The notes: generated from the letters alone by a model not told the origin. DNA of 64,000 nucleotides from Pseudomonadota bacterium (GCA_947454465.1 CANGJP010000001.1:1-64000); one strand, 5' to 3'; shown: positions 19,286 to 30,174, numbered from the stretch's first letter. Made by a program: numbers and translations.

Positions 19286-22000
19286 ATGAACCGCAAATTG
19301 GTATTGGTCGATGGCTCTTCTTATCTCTATCGAGCCTTCTTCGCGCTTCCTCCATTGAGCAATTCGCACGGCGAACCCACCGGTGCCCTCGTAGGGGTAG
19401 CCAATATGCTGCTCAAACTCATTAAAGAAGAAAAACCTGATTTGATCGCGGTGGTATTTGATGCACCGGGAAAAACATTTCGCGATGAACTTTTTGAGCA
19501 GTACAAGGCACATCGCCCCCCGATGCCTGATGATTTACGTACGCAAATTCAACCTTTGCTGGAATTGGTTCAAGCCTTGGGTCTGCCGTTACTACGCATC
19601 AGTGGCGTTGAAGCAGACGATGTCATTGGCACGCTCGCCGTTCAAGCGGCAGCTCAAGACATTCAGGTCGTGATTTCGACGGGGGACAAGGACATGGCCC
19701 AATTGGTCAATGCACAAATTAGCCTAATCAATACGATGACAGGCTCGCGACTCAATCGCGAGGGCGTCAAAAGCAAATTTGATGTATACCCCGAACAGAT
19801 CATTGATTACCTATCCTTGGTGGGAGATAGCTCGGACAATATTCCCGGCGTACCTAAAGTCGGCCCTAAAACTGCAGCCAAGTGGCTCAATGAATATCAG
19901 TCACTGGATAATTTATTGATTCATGCACAAGCCATCACCGGCAAAGTTGGTGAAAGCCTTCGCGACAGCGCAACTACATTAGAACTCTCACGCAAACTCG
20001 CCACAATTGATTGTGCACTCAAACTTGATACCAACCCTGAGACACTGACCGCACAATCACCTTCACCCGATACGCTTCGTAGTCTCTGCCAGCGCTATGA
20101 ACTGAATGCATTATCAAAACAAATTGAAACTCAATACGGCACTAACTCTGTCGTTGATACCCCCGTGCAAACTATCAGCCAATCTGAAGTAGCTACAGAA
20201 TACGAAACCATTCTGACTCAAGCTCAACTTGACTCATGGCTGACTCGCATCACTAAAGCAGAATTACTGTGTGTTGATACCGAAACCACCTCGTTGGATT
20301 ACATGTCGGCTGAATTGGTGGGTATTGCACTTTCTATTCAACCATACCAAGCAGCTTATATCCCTTTAGCTCATGGCTATCCTGGTGCACCACAACAATT
20401 AAATCGCGAATCCGTGTTGGCGCAGCTAAAACCCCTACTGGAAAGTCAGCAGATGCCCAAGCTGGGGCATCACCTGAAATACGATGCACACATCTTCGCC
20501 AACTACGACATTCACCTGCAAAACATGTGCTATGACAGTATGTTGGAATCCTATGTCTTAAATAGCACTGCCGGCCGCCATGATATGGATACCGTCGCCA
20601 AGACATATTTGGGTGTGGATACCATTCATTACGAAGATGTATGCGGCAAGGGAGCTAAACAAATCACCTTCGACCAAGTTGAGGTCGAGGTAGCCAGCCG
20701 CTACTCCGCAGAAGATGCGGACATCACCTTGCGCTTACATCACGCGCTATGGCCCAAACTCACTGCTGAACCCAAACTGTGTGAGGTGTATAGCACTATT
20801 GAGCAACCCCTTGTGCCAATACTGATGCGCATGGAACATCAAGGCGTACTGGTCGACGCTAGTCTTCTCAAACAACAAAGCCAGAGACTGGCAGAACAAA
20901 TGCAACAGCTCATGACACGCTGTCATACGGCTGCCGGTCAACCCTTCAATGTCGATTCACCCAAACAGTTGCAGGAAATCCTGTTTAACAAATTGGGTAT
21001 TCCGGTACTACGTAAAACACCGACCGGCCAACCCTCTACGGCTGAAGATGTATTGGAAGAACTGGCTACTGATCATGAATTGCCACGCCTAATTATTGAA
21101 TATAGAAGCATGGCCAAGTTGAAATCCACCTACACGGACAAGCTGCCGCTGCAGATCAACCCCCGCACAGGCCGCATTCATACGTCTTATCATCAAGCGG
21201 TAGCTGCCACGGGTCGATTGTCTTCTACAGATCCCAACCTGCAAAACATACCTATTCGCTCCGAAGAAGGTCGGCGTATCCGCCAGGCATTTATTGCACC
21301 GTCCGATCATGTACTGATCGCCGCTGATTATTCGCAGATCGAATTACGCATCATGGCGCATCTTTCTGGTGATGAAAGCCTGCTGAACGCTTTTGCAGCG
21401 GATCAGGACATTCACCAAGCCACGGCTGCTGAAGTACTCGGTATTCATGCCGACCAGGTAACCAGTGAACAACGCCGCTCAGCCAAAGCCATCAACTTCG
21501 GCTTAATCTATGGTATGTCTGCCTTTGGGCTAGCTAAACAACTGGGCGTAGAGCGCGGCGAGGCCCAACGCTATATCGACAGGTATTTTGCGCGGTATCC
21601 TGGTGTCAAACAGTACATGGAGCGCACCCGTAGTCAGGCACATGAACTAGGCTATGTTGAAACTGTATTTGGGCGACGATTGTATCTACCCGAGATCAAT
21701 TCACGTAATGCATCACTGCGACAATATGCTGAACGCAGTGCCATTAACGCGCCCATGCAAGGTACCGCCGCGGACATCATCAAGCTCGCCATGATCAGTG
21801 TTGATAAGTGGCTGCAATCTTCTGCTTTCCCTGCCAAGCTCATCATGCAGGTACACGATGAACTCGTGTTTGAAGTCCCTACCAACGCTAGCGAAGCACT
21901 GATTACAGAAGTCAGAACGCGCATGTGTACTGCAGCCAGTTTGCACGTTCCACTGAAAGTGGACATTGGTCGTGGACATAACTGGGATGAAGCTCACTAA
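19286..22000 (+). CDS. polA: DNA polymerase I
   Basis: LVLVDGSSYLYRAFFALPPLSNSHGEPTGA, VDTETTSLDYM, ADYSQIELRIMAHLSGD, MQVHDELVFEV. Confidence 0.98.
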   Translation: MNRKLVLVDGSSYLYRAFFALPPLSNSHGEPTGALVGVANMLLKLIKEEKPDLIAVVFDAPGKTFRDELFEQYKAHRPPMPDDLRTQIQPLLELVQALGLPLLRISGVEADDVIGTLAVQAAAQDIQVVISTGDKDMAQLVNAQISLINTMTGSRLNREGVKSKFDVYPEQIIDYLSLVGDSSDNIPGVPKVGPKTAAKWLNEYQSLDNLLIHAQAITGKVGESLRDSATTLELSRKLATIDCALKLDTNPETLTAQSPSPDTLRSLCQRYELNALSKQIETQYGTNSVVDTPVQTISQSEVATEYETILTQAQLDSWLTRITKAELLCVDTETTSLDYMSAELVGIALSIQPYQAAYIPLAHGYPGAPQQLNRESVLAQLKPLLESQQMPKLGHHLKYDAHIFANYDIHLQNMCYDSMLESYVLNSTAGRHDMDTVAKTYLGVDTIHYEDVCGKGAKQITFDQVEVEVASRYSAEDADITLRLHHALWPKLTAEPKLCEVYSTIEQPLVPILMRMEHQGVLVDASLLKQQSQRLAEQMQQLMTRCHTAAGQPFNVDSPKQLQEILFNKLGIPVLRKTPTGQPSTAEDVLEELATDHELPRLIIEYRSMAKLKSTYTDKLPLQINPRTGRIHTSYHQAVAATGRLSSTDPNLQNIPIRSEEGRRIRQAFIAPSDHVLIAADYSQIELRIMAHLSGDESLLNAFAADQDIHQATAAEVLGIHADQVTSEQRRSAKAINFGLIYGMSAFGLAKQLGVERGEAQRYIDRYFARYPGVKQYMERTRSQAHELGYVETVFGRRLYLPEINSRNASLRQYAERSAINAPMQGTAADIIKLAMISVDKWLQSSAFPAKLIMQVHDELVFEVPTNASEALITEVRTRMCTAASLHVPLKVDIGRGHNWDEAH

Positions 22001-22106
22001 TTCTCCATCGATTTACAGTTGCACGTGCATTACTGATACTTCACCTCTCTGACAGCGATGATCAGGGTGCATTTCTTCTTTTGCTAATTTTTAAGGGAAC
22101 CGAATA

Positions 22107-22640
22107 ATGACCACACTTAAACTCATTGCGTTCATGAGCCTGCTACTGGGACTATCATCAATAACCCAAGCAGCTGACAGTGGTATTTATGCTGGACTCA
22201 GCCTTGGTGGTGTGGAGGCCAACATCAGCAAAGCGGATGGAGTATTCGATAACTTCAATGGTAAAGACGCAGCGTATAAATTCATTCTTGGCGTCCGCCC
22301 GGTGGACTGGCTCGCTACGGAAGTGACCTATTTAGATTTAGGCAATCCTGATAGCAATTCGTTCTCAGCCGATACTAATGGGATCAGTGGATCTGTACTG
22401 GGCCTCACTAGTGTCGGGCCGGTAATCGATGTCTTCGCCAAGGGTGGCGTAATGAACTGGAAAGCCAAAATCAATTCCAGCAAAAGCCAATTATTGAGTC
22501 GCGACGGCACTAACTTAGTGTATGGCGGTGGCGTCATCGTACACCTGCTCAGTTTGTCGGTGCGCGCCGAGTATGAACATTTCGATATGGACGCCGGCGC
22601 TAACTTATTGTCAGTCGGCGTCACCTGGACATTTTTCTAA
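22107..22640 (+). CDS. Outer-membrane beta-barrel protein (OmpA-like)
   Basis: Signal peptide, SGIYAGLSLGG..., glycine/aromatic-alternating strands, C-terminal VGVTWTFF. Confidence 0.8.
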   Translation: MTTLKLIAFMSLLLGLSSITQAADSGIYAGLSLGGVEANISKADGVFDNFNGKDAAYKFILGVRPVDWLATEVTYLDLGNPDSNSFSADTNGISGSVLGLTSVGPVIDVFAKGGVMNWKAKINSSKSQLLSRDGTNLVYGGGVIVHLLSLSVRAEYEHFDMDAGANLLSVGVTWTFF

Positions 22641-22660
22641 AGCGACCGCCCCCACCAGAC

Positions 22661-23248
22661 CTACCCGAGTTTGAGGCAGGCATCAAGGAAGCGCCTCGCC
22701 TCGTCCACTCCGCGATTGGTGGTGGCTGAAAACAACTGCACCGATGCCGTCTCACCGACGGCATTGCGCACGTCACGAATCACTTTCATGCCCTCAGATT
22801 GGGTCAATTTATCTGCCTTACTCAGCAAAATATGGCAGTGCAGCTGTCGTTGCTCAGCCCACTCCAACATTTGCAAATCGGTATCTTTAAGCGGATGACG
22901 TGAATCCATTAGGATCACGAGCCCCTTCAGTGACTGTCGGTGCTCAAAATAACTGACCATCAACTCATGCCAGTGCTGCTGCATGGCGGGCGGAACCTTG
23001 GCAAATCCGTAGCCAGGTAAATCCACCAGCCGTTGCTGGGGCTGCATGCTGAAGAAATTGATCAGTTGGGTTCGACCCGGTGTCTTACTGGTGCGCGCCA
23101 AAGCAATTCGTCCAGTGATGGCATTGATCGCGCTGGATTTGCCACTATTAGACCGCCCTGCAAAGGCCACCTCAGCGCCTTGATCCACAGGGAACTGAGG
23201 GGCTTGCCAAGCTCCCAGCATATAATCAACACGTGCGTAGTAAGACAT
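22661..23248 (-). CDS. engB: Ribosome biogenesis GTP-binding protein YihA/EngB (ORF track start 23296)
   Basis: AFAGRSNSGKSSAINAI, KTPGRTQLINFF, LVDLPGYGFAKVP, LLSKADKLT. Confidence 0.95.
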   Translation of the reverse strand: MSYYARVDYMLGAWQAPQFPVDQGAEVAFAGRSNSGKSSAINAITGRIALARTSKTPGRTQLINFFSMQPQQRLVDLPGYGFAKVPPAMQQHWHELMVSYFEHRQSLKGLVILMDSRHPLKDTDLQMLEWAEQRQLHCHILLSKADKLTQSEGMKVIRDVRNAVGETASVQLFSATTNRGVDEARRFLDACLKLG

Positions 23249-23393
23249 GGGGTTTAGGGATTGGTCTCGCCGAAACGTCAGCAGCGACCATCTCATGGAT
23301 TCCTGAGTACCAAATTATTGCGCTAGTGTACAATTACCGGCCTTTAGCGCCAGCTTTTGCCTCCCTAAAGCGAGCTGGCATCCGGTTTCAGCA

Positions 23394-24044
23394 TTGGAGT
23401 TGTCGATGAAGTCTGGCCTGTTTATGAACTTGGCAATGGTACGTGGGCTGCTGGCTGCTGGTGTTCTGGTGACCTTAATGGGTAACACGGCAACTGCTGC
23501 AGGAGATGCACAAGCAGGAATGACCAAAGCATCCAGCGTCTGCTTGGCCTGCCACAGTCTCGATGGCAATAGCGTGAACCCACAATGGCCGAGCATTGCT
23601 GGTCAGCATGAAAGCTATATCATTAAACAAATCAAGGCCTTCCGTGCTGGGCAACGCGTAAACCCATTGATGTCCCCCATTGCCATGACGCTTACCGATA
23701 AAGAAATCGAAGACGTTGCCGCCTATTACGCCGGCCAGACAATCAAGGGCCAGGAAGGCGCTAAGGACAAAATCGATCTGGGTCAGCAAATTTATCGTGG
23801 TGGCCTCGCCAATGGCAAAGTCCCTGCCTGTCTGGCATGCCATGGCCCAGATGGTCGTGGTAATTCTGCGGCCATTTACCCTGCCATCCGCAGTCAACAT
23901 GCGACCCAAATCGTGATGCAGCTTCAGGCTTATCGCAAAGGTGAGCGCAAAACGGACCAGAACGAGATGATGCGCAGTATCGCCGCCAAACTGACTGATG
24001 AGCAGATAGACGCCGTCGCTCAGTACATCCAAGGCTTACGCTAA
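23394..24044 (+). CDS. Diheme cytochrome c4
   Basis: Signal peptide; two CxxCH motifs (CLACHSLDG, CLACHGPDGRGN) in a duplicated fold. Confidence 0.95.
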   Translation: MELSMKSGLFMNLAMVRGLLAAGVLVTLMGNTATAAGDAQAGMTKASSVCLACHSLDGNSVNPQWPSIAGQHESYIIKQIKAFRAGQRVNPLMSPIAMTLTDKEIEDVAAYYAGQTIKGQEGAKDKIDLGQQIYRGGLANGKVPACLACHGPDGRGNSAAIYPAIRSQHATQIVMQLQAYRKGERKTDQNEMMRSIAAKLTDEQIDAVAQYIQGLR

Positions 24045-24052
24045 CATTCTTC

Positions 24053-24082
24053 AAACAGGCCGCATCCAGCGGCCTGTTTTTT
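24053..24082 (+). terminator. Rho-independent terminator after cytochrome c4
   Basis: aaacaggccgc-atcca-gcggcctgttttttat. Confidence 0.9.
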
Positions 24083-24179
24083 ATCAGTGATCAATACACA
24101 ATTGGCTGATGCGGAATTACCAGACGCTTTAACCGTCGCCTGACACGTAAAACACTTGATCAGCCACCGGAGCTTAGTC

Positions 24180-25031
24180 ATGAAACGCATCGCTGTTACG
24201 TTCTTGAGTCTGGCACTGACAGCGCTGGTGGCGGCCTGCGGCAGCAGCAATCACTCAGACTCCACGGCCACCTCACCAACCGGATCGGTGGTAACCTCCA
24301 CCATCTCACGTGACACTACTGATACTGCAGCGAGCCCCGCAGCAGAGTCGCACAGTGAACCGACGACAGACCAAGTATCCGAATTCGACACCCCTAACAG
24401 TAATCCTGCTGACAACACCACGCCCTTAGCGTTAAAAATTAGCGAAACCCCTGCACCTGCTGCATCACGCTGGAAGGAAGGCGTGCATTACAAACTACTG
24501 GTACCTGCACAACCGAATGCCGCGAAACCCGGTCAAGTCGACGTCACGGAAGTGTTTTGGTACGGATGTCCGCATTGTTATGCATTGGATCCGTATCTAG
24601 AAACGTGGCGTAAAAATGGCAAGGCCTCTTATGTGATCTTCAATCGAGTGCCTGTCATGTGGGGCACACTTCATCGGGCTCATGCGCGTGTTTTTTATAC
24701 CGCGGAAATTCTCGGTAAGCTTGATGGGCTTCATAATGCCATCTTCAATGAAATACAGGTCAACCGAAACCCACTACAAGAACCTACACAGATCCAAGCC
24801 TTCTTCACCAGCAAAGGGGTAACTCAAGCAGAATTCCAGAAAGCCTATGCTTCTTTCGCTGTTGAAACGGCATTAAAACAAGCTGAAACGCTTGGACTAC
24901 GCTACAAAGTTGAATCCGTACCGCTGATCATCGTCAATGGAAAATACATTACGGATGTCGGTCAAGCCGGCGGGCACGAGCAACTCATCTCGCTGATCAA
25001 TGAACTGGCCTCACGCGAACACGGCGTGTAA
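24180..25031 (+). CDS. DsbA-like thiol:disulfide interchange lipoprotein with long S/T/P-rich linker
   Basis: Lipobox LVAACGSS; EVFWYGCPHCYALDPYLETW (CPHC active site); SVPLIIVNGKY cis-Pro loop. Confidence 0.9.
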   Translation: MKRIAVTFLSLALTALVAACGSSNHSDSTATSPTGSVVTSTISRDTTDTAASPAAESHSEPTTDQVSEFDTPNSNPADNTTPLALKISETPAPAASRWKEGVHYKLLVPAQPNAAKPGQVDVTEVFWYGCPHCYALDPYLETWRKNGKASYVIFNRVPVMWGTLHRAHARVFYTAEILGKLDGLHNAIFNEIQVNRNPLQEPTQIQAFFTSKGVTQAEFQKAYASFAVETALKQAETLGLRYKVESVPLIIVNGKYITDVGQAGGHEQLISLINELASREHGV

Positions 25032-25037
25032 CTGATC

Positions 25038-26012
25038 ATGCTCAATACCTACATTTCTCATGCACGGGGGCTGGCACGTGCCCATGCCAGTGGCGTGCAA
25101 CGTATTCCAGATCAAACCATCTGGATTGATTTGCTTGAGCCGAGCATTGAAGAAGAACGCGCCATCGAGCATGAACTTGGCATCGACATTCCCTCCCGCG
25201 AAGAAATGCGCGAGATCGAAACCTCCAGCCGATTATATGAAGAAGACGGCATGCTGTTCATGACCGCCACAGTAGCGGCTAAATTAGATACCGAACGCCC
25301 TGAAAGCACCGCGGTAACATTCATCCTAAGCAATGAGCGATTAATCACCAACCGGTACATTGATACGCGCCCCTTCCGTAACTTCATTGCGTACGCAGAG
25401 CGTCACCCTACAGCATGTAATTCACCTATAGTTATCCTAGCCGGACTGATGGAAGCCATCACCCAACGTATTGCGGATACTTTGGAACGCGTAGGCAATG
25501 ACCTTGAAGCCGTCTCGAGCAACATCTTTCAAATTGGTCAGAACAAACACAATGCCAAACGCGATCTGCGCGGCTTACTTGAACGCATTGGATTTAATGG
25601 TGAACTGAATTCAAAAGCACGTGAAAGCTTGGTTAGCCTCGCACGCATGCTGGTGTTCTTGCAGCAATCGGGCACCGTCTACATGAATGATGAACAACGC
25701 AGTCGCTTACGCTCCATCGCCACCGATGCCACCGCTTTATCGGATCACTCCAGCTTTCTAGGCAGCAAAGTCTCATTTCTTTTAGAAGCTACGCTGGGTC
25801 TCATCAATCTCGAACAAAACAACATCATCAAGATTTTTTCGGTCGCGGCAGTGATGTTCATGCCCCCCACACTCATCGCCAGCATCTACGGAATGAACTT
25901 CGTACACATGCCGGAACTGAAATGGGAATTTGGCTACCCTTTCGCCTTAACACTGATGTTCGGTTCGATACTGGGAATTTATATTTATTTCAAACGGCGC
26001 GGTTGGCTGTAA
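25038..26012 (+). CDS. corA: CorA family magnesium transporter
   Basis: IWIDLLEPSIEEERAIE..., C-terminal YGMNFVHMPELKWEFGYPF (GMN motif) and two TM segments. Confidence 0.94.
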   Translation: MLNTYISHARGLARAHASGVQRIPDQTIWIDLLEPSIEEERAIEHELGIDIPSREEMREIETSSRLYEEDGMLFMTATVAAKLDTERPESTAVTFILSNERLITNRYIDTRPFRNFIAYAERHPTACNSPIVILAGLMEAITQRIADTLERVGNDLEAVSSNIFQIGQNKHNAKRDLRGLLERIGFNGELNSKARESLVSLARMLVFLQQSGTVYMNDEQRSRLRSIATDATALSDHSSFLGSKVSFLLEATLGLINLEQNNIIKIFSVAAVMFMPPTLIASIYGMNFVHMPELKWEFGYPFALTLMFGSILGIYIYFKRRGWL

Positions 26013-26116
26013 ACCATCCTGCCTGCATAACTTAATACCACCTTGGTGAATACATCCTGCCGGATTCAGTAGTGAAGCAGTTACACTGCACACCTTAATC
26101 CAGCCATAGCTCATAC

Positions 26117-27541
26117 ATGAATTCACCTGTTCGCCACTCGCCTCTTCCCGCCCAGCGTTTTGATGCGCAGGGTCAGGCGCACGTGGACTGGCGCATGGTC
26201 TTGGCGCTAGCTGGCCCCTTGATTGCCAATAGTGCGATTCAAGCGGCGCTTAATCTCATCGACACATGGTTTATTGGCCGTATCTCTACCCATGCGCTAG
26301 CCGGTATGGGTGCCATTCACTGGTTGACCATCGTGTTCATAGGTTTACTGGGCGGTGTAGGCATGGCCGTGCAAACATTGGTCGCGCAAGCCTATGGCGG
26401 GCGTCGATTCACGCGTGCATCGCAGGCGACTTGGACAGCGATATGGGCCGCCGTTTTCACCGTGCCACTATTTGTAGTTATCGGTCTAATGGGTAAGCGC
26501 ATACTCGCCCCTTTTGACTTACAAGCCGACGTCACCGAATTGGCTTTGCAATTCTGGCAACCGCGCATGTTCGGTGCAGGATTAGGTTCTGCATTGTGGG
26601 CCATCCTCGGTTTCTTTAACGGTATAGGCCGCGCGCGCGTCACCTTGTTCATCAATTTATTCACGCTCGCCATCAATGCCGTATTAGCTCAAGTCTTTAT
26701 CTTTCACTTTCACTGGGGAATCGCTGGGGCGGCGTGGGCGACCAACTGCGCAACCGCTGTAGGACTTTTACTGGCACTGTGGGTATTTATTCGTGCACGC
26801 GATTTAAGCCTCTACCGCGCACACCTAACGTGGCGACTGCATTGGGGACGATTAAAAAGTCAGTTTCAACTGGGCTTGCCCATGGGCGTGATGCTGGCTG
26901 CTGATTTATTTGGTTTCTCTTTATTTCAGTTGATGCAGGTCAAACTGGGGCCTGTCGATGGTGCCGCGTCACAAGTGGTAATGATGCTGACTTCCATTGC
27001 CTACATGCCAGCGATTGGTATTGCCTTGGCGGGCACCACGTTAGTGGGTCAGTCGATTGGTGCTGGCGATAAAGCCTGGGCACGCAAACTGGGTAACTTT
27101 GTCATTGTATTGGCCATCGCTTACATGGGCAGCATTGGACTCATCTTGGGACTGACCAGTCCGTGGCTAATGCCTTTGTTTGTGAACACACACGATGCAC
27201 TCAGCGAAGAAGTGATTCGTACCGGCATCACCATCATGTGGCTCGCCGCAGCCTATCAACTATTTGATGGCATGACCTTAGGCTCGAGCTTCTGTTTACG
27301 TGGCGCAGGCGATGCCACCATCCCTGCTGTTCTAGTGCTGGCGATGTCATGGTTATTCTTTGTGCCACTAGCACACAGTCTTGCCTTTAATACGGGTTTT
27401 GGCTGGGTCAACTTCTTACCGCAATTTGGTTTTGGTGCCGTGGGCGGTTGGAGTGCCGCAGTCATTTATGTCTGTTTGATTGGACTGACCATGCTGGCGC
27501 GATGGAGGTCGAAGGCGTGGGAGAGAATTAGGGTAGGATAG
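26117..27541 (+). CDS. MATE family efflux transporter
   Basis: 12-TM pattern; LIDTWFIGRISTHALAGMGA, GVGMAVQTLVAQAYGG, IALAGTTLVGQSIGAGD. Confidence 0.93.
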   Translation: MNSPVRHSPLPAQRFDAQGQAHVDWRMVLALAGPLIANSAIQAALNLIDTWFIGRISTHALAGMGAIHWLTIVFIGLLGGVGMAVQTLVAQAYGGRRFTRASQATWTAIWAAVFTVPLFVVIGLMGKRILAPFDLQADVTELALQFWQPRMFGAGLGSALWAILGFFNGIGRARVTLFINLFTLAINAVLAQVFIFHFHWGIAGAAWATNCATAVGLLLALWVFIRARDLSLYRAHLTWRLHWGRLKSQFQLGLPMGVMLAADLFGFSLFQLMQVKLGPVDGAASQVVMMLTSIAYMPAIGIALAGTTLVGQSIGAGDKAWARKLGNFVIVLAIAYMGSIGLILGLTSPWLMPLFVNTHDALSEEVIRTGITIMWLAAAYQLFDGMTLGSSFCLRGAGDATIPAVLVLAMSWLFFVPLAHSLAFNTGFGWVNFLPQFGFGAVGGWSAAVIYVCLIGLTMLARWRSKAWERIRVG

Positions 27542-27571
27542 CAAACCATCAAATAAGCTATTGATTCAAGA

Positions 27572-27988
27572 ATGAAAATGATTCAAACAAAACAACCCAA
27601 TTCCTTGGAAACAATTTCTTTCCGCGTACTGATTGCCATTTCATTCTTGTGTTTAATTTTTGGTAGTGGGATCGCATTCTTTGAATATCATACAGCTCAA
27701 GATAATTGGAAATTCCATGATCAATACAAAAAAGAGAATGACAGACGAGCTACCCCTGAATTCAATAGCTGCATAATGCATGCAAATAGCGATATCGAAG
27801 TTAATGGATGCTATAAAATATATGCGCCTGACATTGAAGAGCTACAAAGACTAACTAATGCTGCATTGACTGCTAACCACTGGGTGAGTATTGGACTAGT
27901 AATTTTATTAATACCAATACCCCTATTCTTAATTTACTTTATTCTAAGATGGATTATCACGGGACGCTGGAGGCAGGCAAAAGAATAG
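27572..27988 (+). CDS. Hypothetical membrane protein (two TM segments)
   Basis: 138-aa ORF with hydrophobic segments at both ends; AT-rich codon usage relative to neighbours. Confidence 0.6.
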   Translation: MKMIQTKQPNSLETISFRVLIAISFLCLIFGSGIAFFEYHTAQDNWKFHDQYKKENDRRATPEFNSCIMHANSDIEVNGCYKIYAPDIEELQRLTNAALTANHWVSIGLVILLIPIPLFLIYFILRWIITGRWRQAKE

Positions 27989-28008
27989 AAGATTAAATCT
28001 AGTAGATC

Positions 28009-30174
28009 TTAGTTTGGATTATCACCCCGTCTCGTCTTGCCGATCGCACTCAGCATTTCTTGCACTTCAGGTTTGTGCAAACATTCAGATAAGTCTGCAC
28101 TAAGCTTACGCTGCCAATTAGCATGCTGTGTACTAGTACCGGGCACATTCACCGGATCAATCATCTCCATCAAATCTTCCGGCTGAATCACCAGCAGCGC
28201 CGATGGAGATAAGCCCGCATACAAATAGGCGGCACGCATCAAAGCAAAAGAATACTCAGGCAACGGCTGATGTTCATGCCAATACCATAACCCTGTTCGC
28301 GCTAACGCCAGCATTAGCAATCGACGGTCAGCTTCGCGCTCGTGCAGTACATACTGTTGCGTCGTCGCATCGGGATACATATTCAATTGTGAGCGTAAGT
28401 GAATATCATCACCCTGCCACCAACTTTTGAACGGCGGTAAATCATGCGTGGTGACCACAGCCAATGCACGTTGTGGATAGTCATGCGGTGCTTTGAATTG
28501 ACCATCAAAGCCTTTCTCAAAGAACAACACCTTATAGTGATACAAAGCAAAACGTTCCATCGCATGACGCATCGCATCGGGCACCGTACCTAAATCTTCT
28601 CCAATCACTACACATTGGTTGCGCACACTTTCCAGCGCCACCAGCTTCACTAAGTCTTCCAGCGGGTAGTGAACATACACCCCTTCGGTGGCTTCCAAAC
28701 CACGTGGCACCCACCATAAACGACATAGCGTCATTACATGATCAATGCGCAATGCACCCACTGAGCGCATGGTAGCGCGCAGCATATGAATGAAGGGCAA
28801 ATAAGCCTGCCGTTGTAATTCAAACGGATGTTGTGGCGGAATACCCCAATCCTGTCCTTTCAACGCAAGTGGATCAGGCGGCGCACCGACAGAGACTCCG
28901 TCGATATACAACTTTTTATTCGACCATACTTCTGAACCATTGGGATCGACCCCCACCGCCACATCGCCATATAATCCGATCGACATGCCATTTTCACGGG
29001 CCAACTGCTGCGCATGCGCTAACTGATCTGCAGCCAGCCACTGCAGATACATATAAAACTGTATCTTCCAAGAATAAGCATGGGCAAACTCCCGCACGGC
29101 TTGGCTATTCAAGTCATGATATTCATCGGGCCAACTACGCCAGCCATATTGATGTGCTGGCATCTGACTGAAATGCTCATCAAGTGCGTCATACAACGCA
29201 TGTTGTTGCAGCGCAGCGCCGCGTTGATCTACATAAGCACGAAAAGCATGGGCACGGGTCGTATGGTATGCAATCTCATTACGGTAAAACTCATCAAATA
29301 AAATCCTCAGTACCTGAAGCTTGATTTTCGCCACCTCAAGATACTGCACCTGATCACTGACGCGCAGGGCATCAATTTTTATTTGAGACCTTATGATTAC
29401 CGACTGTGCATCATTTGAGTTTTGATATTCAGGAATCGCAGGTACCGATACATACAGCACATTCAAAAAATCACGATGCGAGGGACTGTAAGGACTGATG
29501 TGTTCGGGATGAGCAGGACGCAACGCGTGCAGTGGATTCAAACCAATTAACTGACAGCCCTGCCTCGCAGCAGTAGATATCAGAGCTTGCAGATCACCAA
29601 AGTCACCGACTCCCCAGTTTTTATTGGAACGCAGCGTATAAAGCTGTATCGACAAGCCCCAATATCGCTGACCTTGATGTATAGCATTAGGCTCATAGCA
29701 ACGTGATGGCGTCACAATCAATGCACATTGGGCCGTTTGCGGACCCACCGAGATCTGTAACTGATGGTACCCCACTGGCACGGATACCGGTAATGGCAAG
29801 CGATAGACGGCTTCTGATGGTCGCTGGAGGGATTGCAAGGCGATTTCAAATGGTGTTTGATCACCGTATTCGGTGACCACCAAAGCCCGAATGCAAGTAT
29901 CGGGGTCGCTCTGCTTCACCACAACATCGCAGTACAGTTCATCTTGGGTACATACCCGAACCGGAGGCAGCAAAGAGATTTCTATAGGCAACGATTCGCC
30001 ATGATGACGAAGATCAACACCCATCGCACTTAAGATAGCGGCTCGGGCTGGATCAGTGAACTTATGATATTGACCACGATAGTCGTAGTAGGCTTCACCT
30101 AAACCAAACTGAGAAGCCCATTCGCTGATTCGCAGTTCTTCCATCATGGCATCTGCCTCATTTCCTGTTTGCAC
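28009..30174 (-). CDS. malQ: 4-alpha-glucanotransferase (amylomaltase)
   Basis: GDFGDLQALI, GLNPLHALRP, IGLYGDVAVGVDPNGSEVW, ALRIDHVMTLCRLWWVP, VIGEDLGTVPD, TTHDLPPF. Confidence 0.95.
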   Translation of the reverse strand: MQTGNEADAMMEELRISEWASQFGLGEAYYDYRGQYHKFTDPARAAILSAMGVDLRHHGESLPIEISLLPPVRVCTQDELYCDVVVKQSDPDTCIRALVVTEYGDQTPFEIALQSLQRPSEAVYRLPLPVSVPVGYHQLQISVGPQTAQCALIVTPSRCYEPNAIHQGQRYWGLSIQLYTLRSNKNWGVGDFGDLQALISTAARQGCQLIGLNPLHALRPAHPEHISPYSPSHRDFLNVLYVSVPAIPEYQNSNDAQSVIIRSQIKIDALRVSDQVQYLEVAKIKLQVLRILFDEFYRNEIAYHTTRAHAFRAYVDQRGAALQQHALYDALDEHFSQMPAHQYGWRSWPDEYHDLNSQAVREFAHAYSWKIQFYMYLQWLAADQLAHAQQLARENGMSIGLYGDVAVGVDPNGSEVWSNKKLYIDGVSVGAPPDPLALKGQDWGIPPQHPFELQRQAYLPFIHMLRATMRSVGALRIDHVMTLCRLWWVPRGLEATEGVYVHYPLEDLVKLVALESVRNQCVVIGEDLGTVPDAMRHAMERFALYHYKVLFFEKGFDGQFKAPHDYPQRALAVVTTHDLPPFKSWWQGDDIHLRSQLNMYPDATTQQYVLHEREADRRLLMLALARTGLWYWHEHQPLPEYSFALMRAAYLYAGLSPSALLVIQPEDLMEMIDPVNVPGTSTQHANWQRKLSADLSECLHKPEVQEMLSAIGKTRRGDNPN

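Noticed and set aside
18926-19513. 195-aa minus-strand ORF
   Set aside because: Antisense across rluB 3' end, the lipoprotein gene and polA start; all three plus-strand genes are better supported.
23475-24032. 185-aa minus-strand ORF
   Set aside because: Lies entirely antisense to cytochrome c4 with CxxCH motifs; shadow ORF.
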